60,569 nucleotides of DNA, taken from Azospirillum brasilense. GTDB lineage: Bacteria; Pseudomonadota; Alphaproteobacteria; Azospirillales; Azospirillaceae. Numbering within the stretch: position 1 is the first letter of the stretch; every line of letters begins with the position of its first letter. The notes under the pieces are model-generated. The model ran no database searches, had not been told where the DNA came from, and saw only the letters and a list, made by a program, of their open reading frames with translations. The stretch lies in the NCBI RefSeq assembly GCF_003349955.1, contig NZ_QLKQ01000046.1:1-60569 (forward strand), given 5' to 3'. Below are positions 47,798 to 57,054 of this stretch, piece after piece. Made by a program: the position numbers and the translations under genes.

Positions 47798-50071
47798 ATG
47801 ACGGGGATCGCCACCATTTCCCAGCGGATCTGGGACATGAAGTACCGCTTCAAGTCCGCCGCCGGCGACCCCATCGACGAAACCATCGCCGATACCTGGC
47901 GCCGCGTCGCCACGGCGCTCGCCGCGCCCGAGGCCGATCCTCAGGTCTGGGCGCCGCGCTTCGAACGGGCGCTGTCCCGCTTCGAATTCCTGCCCGCCGG
48001 GCGCATCCTGGCCGGGGCCGGCACCGGGCGGACGGTGACGCTGTTCAACTGCTTCGTCATGGGACGGATCGAGGACGATCTCGGCGCCATCTTCGCCCAT
48101 CTGCGCGAAGCGGCGCTGACCATGCAGCAGGGCGGCGGCATCGGCTACGACTTCTCCACCCTGCGGCCCAAGGGAGCCCTCGTGAAGGGCGTGGGCGCCG
48201 ACGCCTCCGGCCCGCTGTCCTTCATGGACGTGTGGGACAGCATGTGCCGCACCATCATGTCGGCGGGCGCCCGGCGCGGCGCGATGATGGCGACCCTGCG
48301 CTGCGACCACCCCGACATCGAGGATTTCATCGACTCCAAGCGCGAGCCGGGGCGGCTGCGCATGTTCAACCTGTCGGTCCTGGTCACCGACGCCTTCATG
48401 GACGCCGTGCGCGAGGACCGACCCTGGCCGCTGGTCTTCGACGGGCAGGTCCATCGCGAGGTGCGCGCCCGCGGCCTGTGGGACCGCATCATGCAGGCCA
48501 CTTACGCCTACGCGGAGCCGGGCGTCATCTTCATCGACCGGGTGAACGGGCAGAACAACCTGAATTATTGCGAATCCATCTCCGCGACCAACCCATGCGG
48601 AGAGCAGCCGCTGCCCCCCTATGGGGCCTGCCTGCTCGGCTCGATCAACCTCGCCGCCCTGGTGATCGACCCGTTCGAGGAGACGGCCCGGCTCGACACC
48701 GACCGGCTGACGGAGCTGACCGCGCTCGCCGTGCGGATGATGGACAATGTGGTCGACGCCTCGCGCTTCCCGCTGGAGGCGCAGGCGCGGGAGGCCCACG
48801 CCAAGCGCCGCATCGGGCTGGGCGTCACCGGGCTGGCCGACGCGCTGATCCTCTGCCGCACGCGCTACGGCGGCGAGGCGGCGGTGGCGCTGACCGAGTC
48901 CTGGCTGAGCACCATCCGCAACGAGGCCTACCGCGCCTCCGCCCGGCTGGCCGCGGAGAAGGGCGCCTTCCCGCTCTACGACCGTGACGCCTATCCGAAC
49001 GCCCCGATGGTACGCGGCCTGGACGAGGACGTGCGCGCCCTGATCGCGGAGCATGGCATCCGCAACGCCCTTCTGACCTCCATCGCACCGACCGGAACGA
49101 TCTCGCTGTTCGCCGACAACGTGTCGTCGGGGATCGAGCCGGTCTTCTCCTACAGCTACGAGCGCGCCGTTCTGATGCCCGACGGCACCCGCCGGACGGA
49201 GGAGGTGAGCGACCACGCCCACCGCCTGTTCCGCGCGCGCTTCGGGGCCGACGCCCCCTTGCCCGATTACTTCGTGGACGCGCAGTCCCTGACCCCGGCG
49301 GAGCATGTGGTGATGCAGGCGGCCGCCCAGCGGCATGTGGACAGCTCCATCTCCAAGACCATCAACTGCCCGGAGGACCTGCCCTTCGACGCCTTCAAGG
49401 ACGTCTACTGGCAGGCCTACGAGCTGGGCTGCAAGGGCTGCACCACCTACCGTCCGAACGCGGTCACCGGCTCCGTCCTGTCGGTGAAGAAGGAGGCAAC
49501 GGCGTCGCCTCCCCCTCCGATCGCCAAGCCGCCCGATCGTCCGGAAACCCTGCCCGGCGAAACCTACAAAGTGCGCTGGCCGGACAGCGACCACGCCATG
49601 TACATCACGATCAACGACATCGTGGAGGACGGCCGCCGCCGGCCCTTCGAGGTCTTCATCAACTCCAAGAACATGGAGCATTACGCCTGGACCGTGGCGC
49701 TGACGCGGATGATCTCCGCGGTGTTCCGGCGCGGCGGCGAGGTCGGCTTCGTGGTGGAGGAGTTGAAGGCGGTCTTCGACCCGCGCGGCGGTGCCTGGAT
49801 GCAGGGCCGCTACGTCCCGTCCCTTCTGGCGGCCATCGGTGACGTGATCGAACGGCACCTGAAGGCCATCGGCATGCTGCCCAACAACGGGCTGCTCAAC
49901 GGGGCATTGACCGCGCCGCCCTCCGCCGCCGACGCCCCCGTTTCAACGCCGGTGGTCATCGGGGCCGAGCCGGCCAATCTCCGGCAATGCCCGAAATGCG
50001 GCCAGCCCGGTCTGATCCGTCAGGAGGGCTGCGACAGCTGCCTCAATTGCGGCTATTCCAAATGCGCCTGA
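47798..50071 (+). CDS. nrdJ: Adenosylcobalamin-dependent ribonucleoside-diphosphate reductase (class II)
   Basis: A 757-residue enzyme that makes deoxyribonucleotides with adenosylcobalamin and no separate radical subunit. It has the 10-stranded barrel segments NPCGEQPLPPYGACLLGSINL (active-site Cys-Gly-Glu) and SIAPTGTISLFADNVSSGIEPVF, a TSCAD-like N-terminal region, and a Cys-rich C-terminus (CPKCGQPGLIRQEGCDSCLNCGYSKC). The start at 47798 has AAGGGGAGGA upstream. Its terminator, 17 bp past the stop, is split by the Tn7-like element. No cobalamin riboswitch is visible in the 118-bp leader. Confidence 0.94.
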   Translation: MTGIATISQRIWDMKYRFKSAAGDPIDETIADTWRRVATALAAPEADPQVWAPRFERALSRFEFLPAGRILAGAGTGRTVTLFNCFVMGRIEDDLGAIFAHLREAALTMQQGGGIGYDFSTLRPKGALVKGVGADASGPLSFMDVWDSMCRTIMSAGARRGAMMATLRCDHPDIEDFIDSKREPGRLRMFNLSVLVTDAFMDAVREDRPWPLVFDGQVHREVRARGLWDRIMQATYAYAEPGVIFIDRVNGQNNLNYCESISATNPCGEQPLPPYGACLLGSINLAALVIDPFEETARLDTDRLTELTALAVRMMDNVVDASRFPLEAQAREAHAKRRIGLGVTGLADALILCRTRYGGEAAVALTESWLSTIRNEAYRASARLAAEKGAFPLYDRDAYPNAPMVRGLDEDVRALIAEHGIRNALLTSIAPTGTISLFADNVSSGIEPVFSYSYERAVLMPDGTRRTEEVSDHAHRLFRARFGADAPLPDYFVDAQSLTPAEHVVMQAAAQRHVDSSISKTINCPEDLPFDAFKDVYWQAYELGCKGCTTYRPNAVTGSVLSVKKEATASPPPPIAKPPDRPETLPGETYKVRWPDSDHAMYITINDIVEDGRRRPFEVFINSKNMEHYAWTVALTRMISAVFRRGGEVGFVVEELKAVFDPRGGAWMQGRYVPSLLAAIGDVIERHLKAIGMLPNNGLLNGALTAPPSAADAPVSTPVVIGAEPANLRQCPKCGQPGLIRQEGCDSCLNCGYSKCA

Positions 50072-50088
50072 GGGCGGTCAGCAGCGCG

Positions 50089-50100
50089 ACGGCTCGCCGT
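50089..50100 (+). terminator. nrdJ terminator hairpin, cut off from its T-tract by the transposon
   Basis: ACGG-CTCG-CCGT forms the stem, 17 bp after the nrdJ stop. The matching T-run (TTTTTT) now lies at 57961-57966, on the far side of the transposon. Joining the two flanks at the shared GCCGT restores a normal intrinsic terminator. Confidence 0.75.
50096..50100. repeat. Left copy of the 5-bp target duplication GCCGT of the Tn7-like element
   Basis: GCCGT directly precedes the left end, and an identical GCCGT (57957-57961) directly follows the right end. Five base pairs is the duplication length made by Tn7-family elements. Confidence 0.8.
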
Positions 50101-50113
50101 CTGTCGGTTTGCG

Positions 50114-50170
50114 CATAAACTGCGAATGACGCCCCATAAGCTGAGAATCGCCACTCCATAAGCTGAGAAT
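50114..50170. repeat. Three TnsB-type binding repeats at the left end
   Basis: CATAAACTGCGAAT (50114-50127), CATAAGCTGAGAAT (50135-50148) and CATAAGCTGAGAAT (50157-50170) are spaced 21 and 22 bp apart, i.e. two helical turns. This matches the layout of TnsB sites at the ends of Tn7-like elements. Confidence 0.78.
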
Positions 50171-50184
50171 TCGGTAAGTGAAAC

Positions 50185-50208
50185 GAAAGGGGCCGAATGG
50201 CCCCTTTC
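50185..50208 (-). terminator. Terminator of the tns operon
   Basis: GAAAGGGGCC-GAAT-GGCCCCTTTC is a perfect 10-bp stem. It lies 16 bp after the original tniQ stop (50225-50227 on the minus strand), between that stop and the TnsB repeats. The IS66 element now separates it from most of tniQ. Confidence 0.75.
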
Positions 50209-50241
50209 AGACTCCGCATGGAGATCAGTGGCCGCTAAGGC

Positions 50242-51684
50242 GTAATTGCTCACGAGGCTGGCGAAAAGGGTTGCGCCACCTCGTTGAATATGAGTCAACG
50301 TCGGGATGGGAAAGCTCCCGCGCCACCGCCTGAGTGATGCCGAGAAGGATGCCCTGCTTGTGGAGCAGGCGGCTTTGATCGAGCGCTTGGCGGCGCGGAT
50401 CTCGGAACTCGAGGCGCTGGTCGGCAAACCGCGCAAGACGTCGTCGAATTCCCACACGCCGCCGTCGCAGGACGGCCCCGGCCGCCCTGGCTCGAAGTCG
50501 GCGGCCAAGCGTCGGCGCAAGCCGCGGCCATCGCGTCCCGGCGTGTCGCGCCCGCTGGGCGAGGAGCCGGACAAGACGGAGCGGCGTCTGGCCGAGAGTT
50601 GTCCTCATTGCGGGACGGCGGTATCGGCGATGCCCCAGCGCTGCCGGCACCGCTACGATCACATCGACCTTCCGGTCATCCGCCCGGTGGTGACACGGGT
50701 GGAACTGTTCGGCGGTCGCTGTGGCGACTGCAGACGTCGCTATCGGGCAGAGCCTCCGGCTTTGATGCCGCCGGGCACACCGTTTGGGCCGGGGATCCGC
50801 TCGTTGCTGGCCTATCTTCACCACAGCCATCACGTCGGCTTCGAGCGTCTGTCGCGGATGCTGAAAGAGGTGTTCGGGCTGACCATCTCCGAAGGCGCCA
50901 TCGCCAACAGCTTCCGGCGGATGGGGGCGGCGTTCGACACGGCCCGCGCGGCGATCAAGGCCAAGCTGTTGACCGCGCCGGTCATCGCGTCCGACGAAAC
51001 CACCACGCGGGTGAACGGCGTCACCCAGTGGCAGTGGGTCTTCCATTCCGACAAGGCTGTGCTGCACGACATCGTCCCCAGCCGGGCCCGGAGCGTCGCG
51101 GCGCAGGTTCTCGGTGACCATCGGCCCGAGGTCTGGGTGTCGGACCGCTACGCCGGACAGCAGGAACTGGGGAACGCCCACCAAGTCTGCCTCGCCCACG
51201 TCCTGCGCGACGTCCAGTACGCCATCGACTGCGGCGACACCGTCGTCGCCCCCAAAGTCCGCGACCATCTGCGCTGGGCCATCCGCATCGGCAAGCGGCG
51301 CCCCACCTTGAAGGACAGCACGCTGGCTGCCTACGCCGCCAGGGCCGACCGCGGCCTCGATGCCCTGCTCGGCGTTCCCGCCGGGCGTGACCTGCAACGC
51401 CAGATCAAGGCATGGCGCGGCAAGTTCTTCGTCTTCCTCGCCGATCGCCGTGTCCCGCCAACCAACAACGGCAGCGAGCGGGAAATCCGACCCTCCGTCA
51501 TCTTCCGCAAGGTCACCAACGGCTTCCGATCAACCTGGGGGCCGGGCATCCATGCCGGCTATCGATCCGTCACCGGAACCGCTCGCTTGCAAGGTCAGTC
51601 CGCCTGGAACGCCATCCGCGCCCTCGTCGACGGCACCTTCGCTGTCGCCTGAACGCCAGCGTTGCCAGCCCCGTGAGCAATTAC
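50242..51684 (+). mobile_element. IS66-family insertion sequence (tnpC only) in the 3' end of tniQ
   Basis: The inverted repeats are 50242-50262 and 51664-51684; they start GTAATTGCTCACG, run for 21 bp and differ at one base. GTAA termini are typical of IS66. An 8-bp duplication GCTAAGGC flanks the element exactly (50234-50241 and 51685-51692). It is 1,443 bp and has one gene, tnpC; tnpA and tnpB are absent, as in the ISBst12 group of the family. Confidence 0.93.
50306..51652 (+). CDS. tnpC: IS66-family transposase TnpC
   Basis: A 448-residue transposase: a leucine-rich/coiled-coil start (DALLVEQAALIERLAARISELEALVGKP), a basic stretch, a zinc finger (CPHCGTAVSAMPQRCRHRYDHIDLP, CGDC), then the DDE core with ASDETTTRVNG, WVSDRYAGQQ and the Glu in NNGSEREIRPSV. 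The length is about 80 residues shorter than tnpC of three-gene IS66 members. It seems intact. Confidence 0.93.
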   Translation: MGKLPRHRLSDAEKDALLVEQAALIERLAARISELEALVGKPRKTSSNSHTPPSQDGPGRPGSKSAAKRRRKPRPSRPGVSRPLGEEPDKTERRLAESCPHCGTAVSAMPQRCRHRYDHIDLPVIRPVVTRVELFGGRCGDCRRRYRAEPPALMPPGTPFGPGIRSLLAYLHHSHHVGFERLSRMLKEVFGLTISEGAIANSFRRMGAAFDTARAAIKAKLLTAPVIASDETTTRVNGVTQWQWVFHSDKAVLHDIVPSRARSVAAQVLGDHRPEVWVSDRYAGQQELGNAHQVCLAHVLRDVQYAIDCGDTVVAPKVRDHLRWAIRIGKRRPTLKDSTLAAYAARADRGLDALLGVPAGRDLQRQIKAWRGKFFVFLADRRVPPTNNGSEREIRPSVIFRKVTNGFRSTWGPGIHAGYRSVTGTARLQGQSAWNAIRALVDGTFAVA

Positions 51685-53994
51685 GCTAAGGCTTCCCCCC
51701 CCCTCGTTCCGGGCAAAATCCTCCAAAGTGGTTGCTACGGCCGGGTTGGAATAGAATAGGTTTCGCCGAAACCCGCAGGCGGCAGCGATGGCACGTTTAT
51801 TGGGTTTCCCCCCAGGCATTCGCGGCAACAAAGTACCCTGACGCCTAATCTCGGCGAGGTAGCGGTTGAGAGCCATCAGGTCGTCACGTTTTTCGATTGA
51901 GGCACGGGAGCGGTCTTCAACATCAAAAGATTCGAGCAGTGCTATGCATTCTTTTTTGTAAAGGAAACTGCGGTCGATCTCAGCGGCCTTCGCTATCGCA
52001 ATCTTATTCGGAAGCCTGCCTCGACGCGGCAATAAGGCCCCTGCGTTTCGAAGATTGTCAAAATAACTTTTGAGACGCTCCCGCGAATTGTCCCGCTTGG
52101 GTGCTTTCGCCTGACGAGCTACTTTCACCTGACGAGCTAGGATGTATAGCTCTATGCTGCCCTCATTTTCCCGCCGAATAAAGAGTTGCTTGCTGCGGCC
52201 GCCAGTTCGCTCTGCAGCGATCATCTTGATGTCAGCTGCCGTGCACAGCCCGAGCACGCGTCTGATCCCCACGCCATGGCGCTTGGCCAGCTCATTGGCT
52301 GATATGTATCTCTCGCGGAAGGCTGCGCAGGATGCTGCGGTGACGCGCAAATTGGCGATGCCGGGCAAGGCTTCCAATAGCCCCTGATGGACGAGCGACG
52401 CAACCACGGAGATGTCGCACCGCAACAGATCTGCCACTTCTATCGCTGAGCGAGCCGATTTGAAGATCGTGCTCCGACTATCCAATTGAAATTTCCGGAC
52501 CTGTTCGAAGTCGAGGAGTATTCCGCCCATTCGATCCCCACTTCGTCCCAAACAGCGAATGTCACCTTGGAGGAAAGCCACCACAACGTCCCGTTTCGCT
52601 TGGTGTGACAGAAAGCGAAGGGTTTTCAAGGCGGTCCCCAGGGCGATGGAGGACGCAGGACTATTCAAACTGGCGTTTGTCGGGCCGTTTCTATCCGCGA
52701 CCGCCATGCATCGGTCATTGAACGACCGCACGTCAGCTTCGTGGAACGATTTAAGGAACGTCCCGATATGGCGGACCTCGAAATGGCCAGACTCTCTCAG
52801 TGCTTTCAGAACACTGACCGGAATTTCGAGGTAGGCCGCAGCCTCTCGATTGCCAAATGACCGCCCATCCGACCGGCGTGGGATCGATACGGGGCCAGCC
52901 ATCCCAACGTACCGCCTCGTCGCATGGTCGATTTCGGCCATCGGCACCAAGCCCATACGGGCCCACCGCTTGGCTGTCGATGGCATGATGCCCAAATCTG
53001 TAGCCAAATGGCTGATCGACTGATAACGCCGACCTTCCGTTGATATGCCGCGGAGAAGCCTGCTGTCGACATACCCGTCGGTCCATTCGTCCACGCCGAA
53101 TTCGACGAATGCCTTCCGAAGGAACTCCACCTCCTGCGACGGTAGGCCGCGTTTGAAAAGTCCGTCGTAAAGACTGCCAAACGCTTTGCGGAAGTTGAGC
53201 GAGGAGTCTTGGTTCCGCTGGGTGGCCGCAGCACCAGTTTCCCTAAGGAGGGAACGAAAGCCCTCTGGCCACCGGCTTAACGCGCTGGCTGCGTGCTCCG
53301 CCACCAGTTCGAGAGCGTTGACGACCATCCCGTGGTTTTCCATCCTCTGCGCGCCGAGGCCGGCGACGACCGACAACAGTGTGCGCAAAGACATGGCCGC
53401 CAGGTCCGGCATTGGCAGCCCGCAAGCGCTCACGGACGGACATTCCTGCTTCAACGCCTTCGCCGCCAACACGGCCTGCAGTTCGAGTACGTGATCCTCC
53501 ACCGACTCAGTCGGGAAATCCCGCAAATCGGCACCACAGCGGCATCCGAGCAACTTGGGACGATACAAGTTTAGGGGCTTGCCACATTCAAGGCACCGGA
53601 ACACGGCTGACCTGCGATGCTTGGGACAGGCGATCATAAATCGCAAATCCCAGTTGGCGCTAATGTAGCCCAATTCTTCGACACAGTCGGGACAGACCCG
53701 CGGCTTGGCGCCGGCCAGGTGCTCTCGACTAATATCCCGCCCAAGGAGGAAACCCTTAGCCGATTGTGCGCTGGATTTGGTGTATGAGAGAGGGCGAAGC
53801 TGCCCTGGATTGAAATTCAGTATTTTTTCGACGCGGTCAATTTCAAGCTTCCACCCGCCGCGCCATCGGCTCGATACGCCAGCGATACTGAAGATATCGG
53901 CCATAGATTCGTAGCCGTTGGCTTCAGCCACGCGGATCATGAAGCCAGACAGGCTTTCATCGGGATAGGGGAGAGGTGTCCTCACCAACAGCAC
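51595..53994 (-). CDS. tniQ: TniQ/TnsD-family target-site selector, C-terminus altered by IS66
   Basis: A 799-residue protein with a GTG start preceded by GAGGAGGG. It opens with the TniQ motif LPYPDESLSGFMIRVAEANGY, and the zinc-binding cysteines CPDC, CPKH, CLECGK and CRCGADL follow. Several helix-turn-helix-like segments fill the rest (for example SISHLATDLGIMPSTAKRWAR). TniQ/TnsD proteins bind the chosen site and recruit TnsC. IS66 sits after residue 770: the native protein would end two codons later (Gly-His-stop), but now reads 29 foreign residues from the IS. The core should be unaffected. Confidence 0.9.
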   Translation of the reverse strand: MLLVRTPLPYPDESLSGFMIRVAEANGYESMADIFSIAGVSSRWRGGWKLEIDRVEKILNFNPGQLRPLSYTKSSAQSAKGFLLGRDISREHLAGAKPRVCPDCVEELGYISANWDLRFMIACPKHRRSAVFRCLECGKPLNLYRPKLLGCRCGADLRDFPTESVEDHVLELQAVLAAKALKQECPSVSACGLPMPDLAAMSLRTLLSVVAGLGAQRMENHGMVVNALELVAEHAASALSRWPEGFRSLLRETGAAATQRNQDSSLNFRKAFGSLYDGLFKRGLPSQEVEFLRKAFVEFGVDEWTDGYVDSRLLRGISTEGRRYQSISHLATDLGIMPSTAKRWARMGLVPMAEIDHATRRYVGMAGPVSIPRRSDGRSFGNREAAAYLEIPVSVLKALRESGHFEVRHIGTFLKSFHEADVRSFNDRCMAVADRNGPTNASLNSPASSIALGTALKTLRFLSHQAKRDVVVAFLQGDIRCLGRSGDRMGGILLDFEQVRKFQLDSRSTIFKSARSAIEVADLLRCDISVVASLVHQGLLEALPGIANLRVTAASCAAFRERYISANELAKRHGVGIRRVLGLCTAADIKMIAAERTGGRSKQLFIRRENEGSIELYILARQVKVARQAKAPKRDNSRERLKSYFDNLRNAGALLPRRGRLPNKIAIAKAAEIDRSFLYKKECIALLESFDVEDRSRASIEKRDDLMALNRYLAEIRRQGTLLPRMPGGKPNKRAIAAACGFRRNLFYSNPAVATTLEDFARNEGGGSLSVIAHGAGNAGVQATAKVPSTRARMAFQAD

Positions 53995-54010
53995 CGAGTA
54001 CCCTCCTCGT

Positions 54011-55027
54011 TTATTGCGCGGACAGAATCTGGCTCGTTTTCCATTTCTTGCGGGTAGCCACCTTCCGCTTGGGAGCAGGCTCCTCAGCTTTGACGCCCAC
54101 CTGTGCCGCCATGGACAACGACAGCTCGTTTAGTGCCACGGACGCACTCAGGTCAAATGGCCGAATGCCGACGATGCCGTCGGTCGCCCAGACCGACCGC
54201 TGGTGGGCATCCGCGAGATCAGCCACCGTGATCACCTTGCGACCCTCATCAAGGGCATCCCAAACGGCTTGCCGTAACATCTTCACGACGTAACCGATGA
54301 GCCCGCCAGTGCCGCAGTAAAAGCGGAATGCCATGCCTTCGCTATCCAGTTCCGGAAGGTCGAAATGACGGGACATGGACTCGTGGAAGGCGGCAAGAAT
54401 CGCTTCGAACTCCTCGCGGTGGTCATCGTTGTTCCAATCGAACCGGGGCATGCTGATGGGCGCCAGAAACCGTCCGGCGAGTTGTTCATTCTGATCGAGC
54501 ACTGCGCGGCACGTCGGAATTCCCGAGACCACGAGCGCGATCCTGGCCTCATCGACGACGATCTTCAACCAATCGGCGACATGGTGCATCACCTTATGGG
54601 AAACCTTGTCGTAGAAATGTTGGAACTCATCGACCATCAGCATCCTGGTCGAAGCGCCGCGCATGAGTTCCAACAGCCTGGTCGTTTTCCGGTTTTCCGT
54701 GCCATTGGAAGACCGTGGATCGCCCATATCGTGGAGCATCATCTCCACGAGCCCTTTCACCGTCGGCTTCGATGGAGCCTTCACCCGAACGATGGGGATG
54801 ACCATGCCTTCCAGCGTGCGGTGACGTGGATGCTTTACATAGCACTCTTCGAGAGCTCGTGATTTGCCCGTTCTCGACTCTCCGAGCAATGCCAGACAAA
54901 CCGGTTCACTGCAGCCCTGAGCATATTCGAAGCACTGATTCAGGCTTTTGATCGCACTGTTGAATGCTGTATGGGGGACGAGAGTGTTTTCAATTACCCT
55001 GCGTGGGTCATCACTAATTTTTATCAT
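54011..55027 (-). CDS. tnsC: TnsC/TniB-family AAA+ ATPase
   Basis: A 338-residue ATPase. Walker A is GESRTGKS (49-56) and Walker B is RMLMVDEFQHF; sensor-type segments are VVSGIPTCRAVLDQN and RFLAPISMPRFDW. The start at 55027 (MIKISDDPRRVIENTLVP) overlaps the tnsB end by 14 bp. TnsC links the target selector to the TnsAB transposase and mediates target immunity. The size and TniB-like pattern put it with short TnsC proteins. Confidence 0.9.
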   Translation of the reverse strand: MIKISDDPRRVIENTLVPHTAFNSAIKSLNQCFEYAQGCSEPVCLALLGESRTGKSRALEECYVKHPRHRTLEGMVIPIVRVKAPSKPTVKGLVEMMLHDMGDPRSSNGTENRKTTRLLELMRGASTRMLMVDEFQHFYDKVSHKVMHHVADWLKIVVDEARIALVVSGIPTCRAVLDQNEQLAGRFLAPISMPRFDWNNDDHREEFEAILAAFHESMSRHFDLPELDSEGMAFRFYCGTGGLIGYVVKMLRQAVWDALDEGRKVITVADLADAHQRSVWATDGIVGIRPFDLSASVALNELSLSMAAQVGVKAEEPAPKRKVATRKKWKTSQILSAQ

Positions 55028-57053
55028 CGGCAAAATCCATGGACATAGCGGCGCTCCGGTCACGGATAACCGGCGCAAACCGCTTCTTGGCCTTTGAAGG
55101 CGATTTAAGTGCAGGCGTCTCCGCAGAAGGGTGTTCCGGCGAACGCTCCGAAGTCGGAAAGGGAGCCGCTTCCGGTGCCTCGTCTGGCGTAGCTGCTGAT
55201 GGAGCCTGCTTTGCCAAAGAGGGGCTCGTCTTGGGTAATTGGACGGTCTCCACACTCTGATAGCGGGCAAGCCGCTTGGCAGACTTTCGTCGCTTATGGG
55301 CAAATTCCTCGTCGATGATACGTGCGATGGTCTCCTTGGCTTTCAGCCAAGCCATAGGATTGCTCTTTCCGAGATGGTTCGCCGCGAACCGCTTGCACAC
55401 TTTGTGCTGCCAGCGTGACAAACCATCCGCGTATTCGAACGAGAGGCAACGGACCTCGAACATCCGCATCTTGTCAGGCGCCAGGACGATGATCTTACCA
55501 ATGTCAGAATCATCAATCCGGATCTCTACATCGAGGCGGTCGCCGTGCCTCATGCGGAGACCGGTGAGCTCCGGGGAATTGTAGAATAGGCCATCCAGCT
55601 CAATGCCCCGGTGGCTGAGAACGCGCCCTTCGGCCCGGCCCAGAATGGCGTCGAGGCGTGCGGGGTCGTCGGGGACGAGAATGTCCTCCGGGCGAATGCT
55701 GGACGCCCACATGAGGGCCGGGGGGGCACCCAGTGTCCGGTGGGGTTTCTGATGGTAGTAATCCACTACCCAAATGCGAATCATCTCCTGAAGCACACTG
55801 AGACGAATCACTGCATGCTTGGACGGGTCATATTCATCTTTTTCAAAAATGTTGCTGAACGTAGTGCCCGGCGTGCCATGCGCTATTCCTCGGTTCATGG
55901 ACCCGAGGAAACGCTCGATCTTCGCCTTGAACCAACCGGTCTTACGTGGCGCGTAATGGATCTCAATGCCGAGAGACCAACAGGCGGCCTCCAAGCTGTC
56001 GCTATGGAACTCTGCGCCATTGTCGACAACCAGTTCCCGCATCACCCCATGGGCATCCCAACTATGGCTCACCTTCGAATAGCGTTCCTGAAGCCAAGTC
56101 TTGGGCAGAAAGGCATCCCGCAGGCAACGTGCGACTGTAAGGTAGCTGGGTGGCTCAAAGCTTATGAAAATCCCCAGGATGCAACGAGAATAGTCATCAA
56201 TGCATGCCGTCACGAATGGGCGACCCAACGGAAGCCCTGTTCTGTCGTCCAGGACCATCAAATCGAGAGGCGTATGATCGATTTCGGCCCGATCAAGCGG
56301 AGCAGTTGTGATGCGATGGCCTTGGACGGAGCGAAACTTTTGCATTGCGGCCGCACGACCATAGCGTCCGGCATATTTATCGAAAGCAGGGATAGCCTCG
56401 ACCAGACGCGTCACCAAACGCCTTGTTGGGAGGGGCAGTCGCAAGGAAGTTGGGCGCAGGTCATTTTCCCGCTGCACCCGAATTGTAACTTCATCAAGAA
56501 CATCCTGGATCGTTTTCCGTTCAAGCGAGAGGTATTTTTCCTCGATAACCCCATTGACCAAATCCAGAATCTCCTGTGAATAGCGGGATGTCCGGTTCCC
56601 TTTTTTCCCATCGTTTGGCACCAAGCTCATTATATCCCGGCCCGATGCAATAAAAGTCGCTCTCCATCTCATCACGGTGGAAAAGCTGGGGGACCTTACA
56701 GGTTGTCCGATTTTAGTCCAAAGTTGTTCGGCTATTGGAACAAAAAGCTCTTTCGAGGCAGGAAGATCGATCACGGCCATGACATAGGCGCGTCGCACCT
56801 TGGCAATCTCGAAGGCTTCTTTAGAAACATCCCGGTAGCTTTTTCCCGGAGCGTCTGGGATCATCTTTCCTGTCAGGAAGATCAGCTTTCCGCTTACATA
56901 CTGTAAGCGAAGAAAATCGTCGGTAACCTCCTTGATGCGCCGGCTATTCTTCTCCTCAATCTGCCAAATAGCATCGGAAATCTTGCGGAGAAGGATGTGC
57001 ACTGACCCATCGATAAATATTTCCGCACCGGCTCGGAAAGCTGAGGTCGCCAT
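55014..57053 (-). CDS. tnsB: TnsB-family DDE transposase
   Basis: A 679-residue transposase of the retroviral-integrase fold. The likely DDE residues are D259 (AEIDHTPLD), D344 (VVDNGAEFH) and E380 (KAKIERFLG), with D-35-E spacing. N-terminal HTH domains precede the core, and a Mu-type beta-barrel (GRVLSHRGIELDGLFYNSPEL) and a Pro/Ser-rich tail follow; the tail probably contacts TnsC. It joins the 3' ends to target DNA. It starts one base after the tnsA stop. Confidence 0.92.
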   Translation of the reverse strand: MATSAFRAGAEIFIDGSVHILLRKISDAIWQIEEKNSRRIKEVTDDFLRLQYVSGKLIFLTGKMIPDAPGKSYRDVSKEAFEIAKVRRAYVMAVIDLPASKELFVPIAEQLWTKIGQPVRSPSFSTVMRWRATFIASGRDIMSLVPNDGKKGNRTSRYSQEILDLVNGVIEEKYLSLERKTIQDVLDEVTIRVQRENDLRPTSLRLPLPTRRLVTRLVEAIPAFDKYAGRYGRAAAMQKFRSVQGHRITTAPLDRAEIDHTPLDLMVLDDRTGLPLGRPFVTACIDDYSRCILGIFISFEPPSYLTVARCLRDAFLPKTWLQERYSKVSHSWDAHGVMRELVVDNGAEFHSDSLEAACWSLGIEIHYAPRKTGWFKAKIERFLGSMNRGIAHGTPGTTFSNIFEKDEYDPSKHAVIRLSVLQEMIRIWVVDYYHQKPHRTLGAPPALMWASSIRPEDILVPDDPARLDAILGRAEGRVLSHRGIELDGLFYNSPELTGLRMRHGDRLDVEIRIDDSDIGKIIVLAPDKMRMFEVRCLSFEYADGLSRWQHKVCKRFAANHLGKSNPMAWLKAKETIARIIDEEFAHKRRKSAKRLARYQSVETVQLPKTSPSLAKQAPSAATPDEAPEAAPFPTSERSPEHPSAETPALKSPSKAKKRFAPVIRDRSAAMSMDFADDKN

Positions 57054-57054
57054 C

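Noticed and set aside
50101..50107. Element start at the T of TGTCGG (50102) to give symmetric TGT...ACA ends
   Set aside because: The 5-bp duplication then fails (CCGTC versus GCCGT); starting at 50101 gives a perfect duplication and a restored terminator, so the one-base asymmetry is accepted.
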